Part shown: positions 62,634-64,000 of the stretch, piece after piece
Layout: every line of letters begins with the position of its first letter
Numbering within the stretch: position 1 is the stretch's first letter
Origin: Campylobacterales bacterium
GTDB taxonomy: Bacteria; Campylobacterota; Campylobacteria; Campylobacterales; Sulfurimonadaceae
Reading direction: 5' to 3'
NCBI GenBank assembly: GCA_024280035.1
Contig: JAJRQV010000011.1
Coordinates: 1 to 64,000, forward strand
DNA length: 64,000 nucleotides
Position numbers and translations under genes: made by a program
Notes under the pieces: model-generated
Told to the model about the DNA's origin: nothing
Database searches by the model: none
The model's input: the letters and a program-made list of their open reading frames with translations, nothing else

Positions 62634-63275
62634 ATGCATTTAGGCTTCTTAGTAGACTTACACCTTTGTATGGGTTGTAAGGGCTGTGAAATTGCATGTA
62701 AGGTGGAGAACGAGGTACCATTGAGTACTTGGCGTCTTCGTGTTAAGTATGTAGATGTGGGTGTGTTTCCTGAAACAAAACGTACATTTACTCCATTACG
62801 CTGTAATCATTGTGCAAATGCACCTTGTGAGCGTATCTGTCCGGTTAGTGCGCTTCACTATATCGAGAATGGTATTGTAAATATCGATAAAGAACGTTGT
62901 ATCGGTTGTGCAGGTTGTGTTATGGCATGTCCATATGGTGCAATCTACATTGATCCAGAAACGCAAACAGCAGACAAATGTACGTATTGTGCGCACCGTA
63001 TTGCTTCAAGCTTAATGCCAGCGTGTGTTGTAGCTTGTCCGGTTGAAGCAAATATCTTTGGTGACCTTGATGATCCTGCATCAAATATTAGCCGTTATAT
63101 TATGGAAAACCAAGGTGACGTACAAGTACGTAAACCTGAAAAAGGTACAGACCCTCACCATTATTATGTTGGTGGTGGTAATATTCAACTTAATCCTCTT
63201 GCATCTGTACGTACAGAGGGACACAACTTGTTTGGTAAACTTACAAGTAAAATGCCTGTAGGAGGACACCACTAA
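62634..63275 (+). CDS. psrB: Iron-sulfur electron-transfer subunit, PsrB/PhsB type
   Basis: This 213-residue ferredoxin-like subunit has four 4Fe-4S motifs (CMGCKGCEIAC, CNHCANAPCERICP, CIGCAGCVMACP, CTYC...CVVACP). It carries electrons between a molybdopterin subunit and an NrfD-type quinone-linked membrane subunit in polysulfide, thiosulfate or related reductases. It lacks a Tat signal, which its catalytic partner would carry. TAGGAGG precedes ATG. Its stop overlaps the NrfD start. The order B-C suggests the catalytic gene lies beyond the window. Confidence 0.92.
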   Translation: MHLGFLVDLHLCMGCKGCEIACKVENEVPLSTWRLRVKYVDVGVFPETKRTFTPLRCNHCANAPCERICPVSALHYIENGIVNIDKERCIGCAGCVMACPYGAIYIDPETQTADKCTYCAHRIASSLMPACVVACPVEANIFGDLDDPASNISRYIMENQGDVQVRKPEKGTDPHHYYVGGGNIQLNPLASVRTEGHNLFGKLTSKMPVGGHH

Positions 63276-64000
63276 TGGTACATGAATCTTTAGCAGCAAC
63301 TCAAGCAGTTGTAACTCTAGACGTTGGCCTTCCAGGTATCGTTTGGGGTTGGATTATTACAATGAACATGTGGGCAAAGAGCATCGGTACCGGTGTTATC
63401 TTTATGCTTTTTTATCTTCTTAAAAAGTACCCTAATGAAGCTGGATATTTACGTTTTCCATTAACGGTTATTTCAATCGTTGCGATTCACGTATTTTTAT
63501 TCTTTACCGTTATTGACTTACACCAGATGTTTAGATTCTGGCATATCTTTGTATATGGGCACTTCACTTCTGCAATTGCAGTGGGGTCTTTCCTAGCAAC
63601 AGGTTTTGTAGGTCTTATCTTTTTACTTGCATACGCTTCTTACATCAAGAAAGACAATGCACTTTTTGATAAAGTGTTAACTTGGACAGTACTTCTTGGT
63701 ATTCCAGTTACGCTTTATACAGCAGCACTTATGGCGCAATCAACTGCACGTGAATTATGGCAAATGCCTACAGAAGCGGTACAGATGATTCTTGCAGCGA
63801 CACTGTCGGGTTCTGCAACAGTTCTACTTGTTGGCGCAAAACTTCCGTATGAAGCAAAACGCGACATGGCAGTCGTTCTTGGTTTCTCTGCATTTATGGC
63901 ATTCCTTATTTACATGAGTGAATACGTATTTGGACCAATGAAAGCTGAAGAGGTTGCGGCTACTTTAGAGTTTATTAAAGGTCACGGTGAGTACACAACT
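63275..64000 (+). CDS. psrC: NrfD/PsrC-type membrane subunit (3' end outside window)
   Basis: The frame from ATG 63275 (overlapping psrB TAA) is open for 242 codons to the window edge. It begins MVHESLAATQAVVTLDVGLP and shows at least six helices with the NrfD-type WGWIITMNMWAKSIGTGVI, VIDLHQMFRFWHIF and YTAALMAQSTARELW. NrfD/PsrC subunits exchange electrons with the quinone pool. GGAGGAC before the start supports it. With psrB it points to sulfur or related anaerobic respiration. Confidence 0.9.
   Translation, partial: MVHESLAATQAVVTLDVGLPGIVWGWIITMNMWAKSIGTGVIFMLFYLLKKYPNEAGYLRFPLTVISIVAIHVFLFFTVIDLHQMFRFWHIFVYGHFTSAIAVGSFLATGFVGLIFLLAYASYIKKDNALFDKVLTWTVLLGIPVTLYTAALMAQSTARELWQMPTEAVQMILAATLSGSATVLLVGAKLPYEAKRDMAVVLGFSAFMAFLIYMSEYVFGPMKAEEVAATLEFIKGHGEYTT

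Overview
The window is AT-rich bacterial chromosome with short intergenic gaps. Gene content and order point to Campylobacterota (Epsilonproteobacteria), most like the Sulfurimonas/Sulfurovum/Arcobacter side. The evidence is a PEB4-type isomerase close to class II fructose-bisphosphate aldolase, a Csd3/Pgp3-type M23 peptidase divergent from a PgbA-like gene and glcD, the chain pilins-priA-ispG-dnaB-comEC, and psrBC-type sulfur reductase genes at the right edge. I see no rRNA, tRNA, CRISPR array, transposase or prophage.

Layout. 0-8 kb: ammonium transporter, then tonB, phosphomannomutase, pyrC, a two-component pair and exbB/exbD. 8-14 kb: a run of largely non-catalytic signalling proteins (STAS-CheX, HDOD, EAL-HDOD, degenerate GGDEF-PilZ). 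14-23 kb: rpmB, a potassium channel, argJ, two frameshifted genes, gamma-carbonic anhydrase, ppk, uvrB. 23-26 kb: small membrane and coiled-coil proteins, a cheR remnant and three pilin-like genes. 26-33 kb: priA, ispG, dnaB, comEC and a YihY-family gene. 33-41 kb: glcD, pgbA-like, csd3/pgp3 with an internal stop, NUDIX, FmdE-like, cmoA, pepD, a lipoprotein and nth. 42-46 kb: tandem hybrid histidine kinases, the second with an internal stop. 46-53 kb: peb4, a PLP enzyme, fba, a frameshifted 5'-nucleotidase and a duplicated family of secreted proteins, one fused to an M23 peptidase. 53-60 kb: cupin, hemerythrin, DUF2249, a polytopic membrane protein, an MBL hydrolase, trkA/trkH and a substrate-binding lipoprotein. 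60-64 kb: hisD, DUF2231, psrB and partial psrC.

The most unusual signal is a small dispersed repeat, here called the AAAAC-AGCC element, in four copies at three loci (33.2, 40.5 and 41.1 kb). It has a fixed box (AAAACTAGCCGTGGC-like) followed by a small hairpin whose arms differ between copies but stay complementary. At nth and at glcD the element lies between two copies of the last ~40 bp of the gene. At the third locus two tandem copies form a 66-bp in-frame insert just after the start codon of a lipoprotein gene. I do not recognise this family.

A second theme is gene breakage. Five genes are split by single-base indels, mostly in A/T runs, and three otherwise intact genes carry one in-frame TAA. 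This is either residual sequencing error or recent decay; the reads would decide.

Smaller observations include a TTGATAATTATCAA palindrome at two promoters and four genes with a -10-like hexamer exactly 6 nt before ATG and no Shine-Dalgarno, which suggests leaderless mRNAs.
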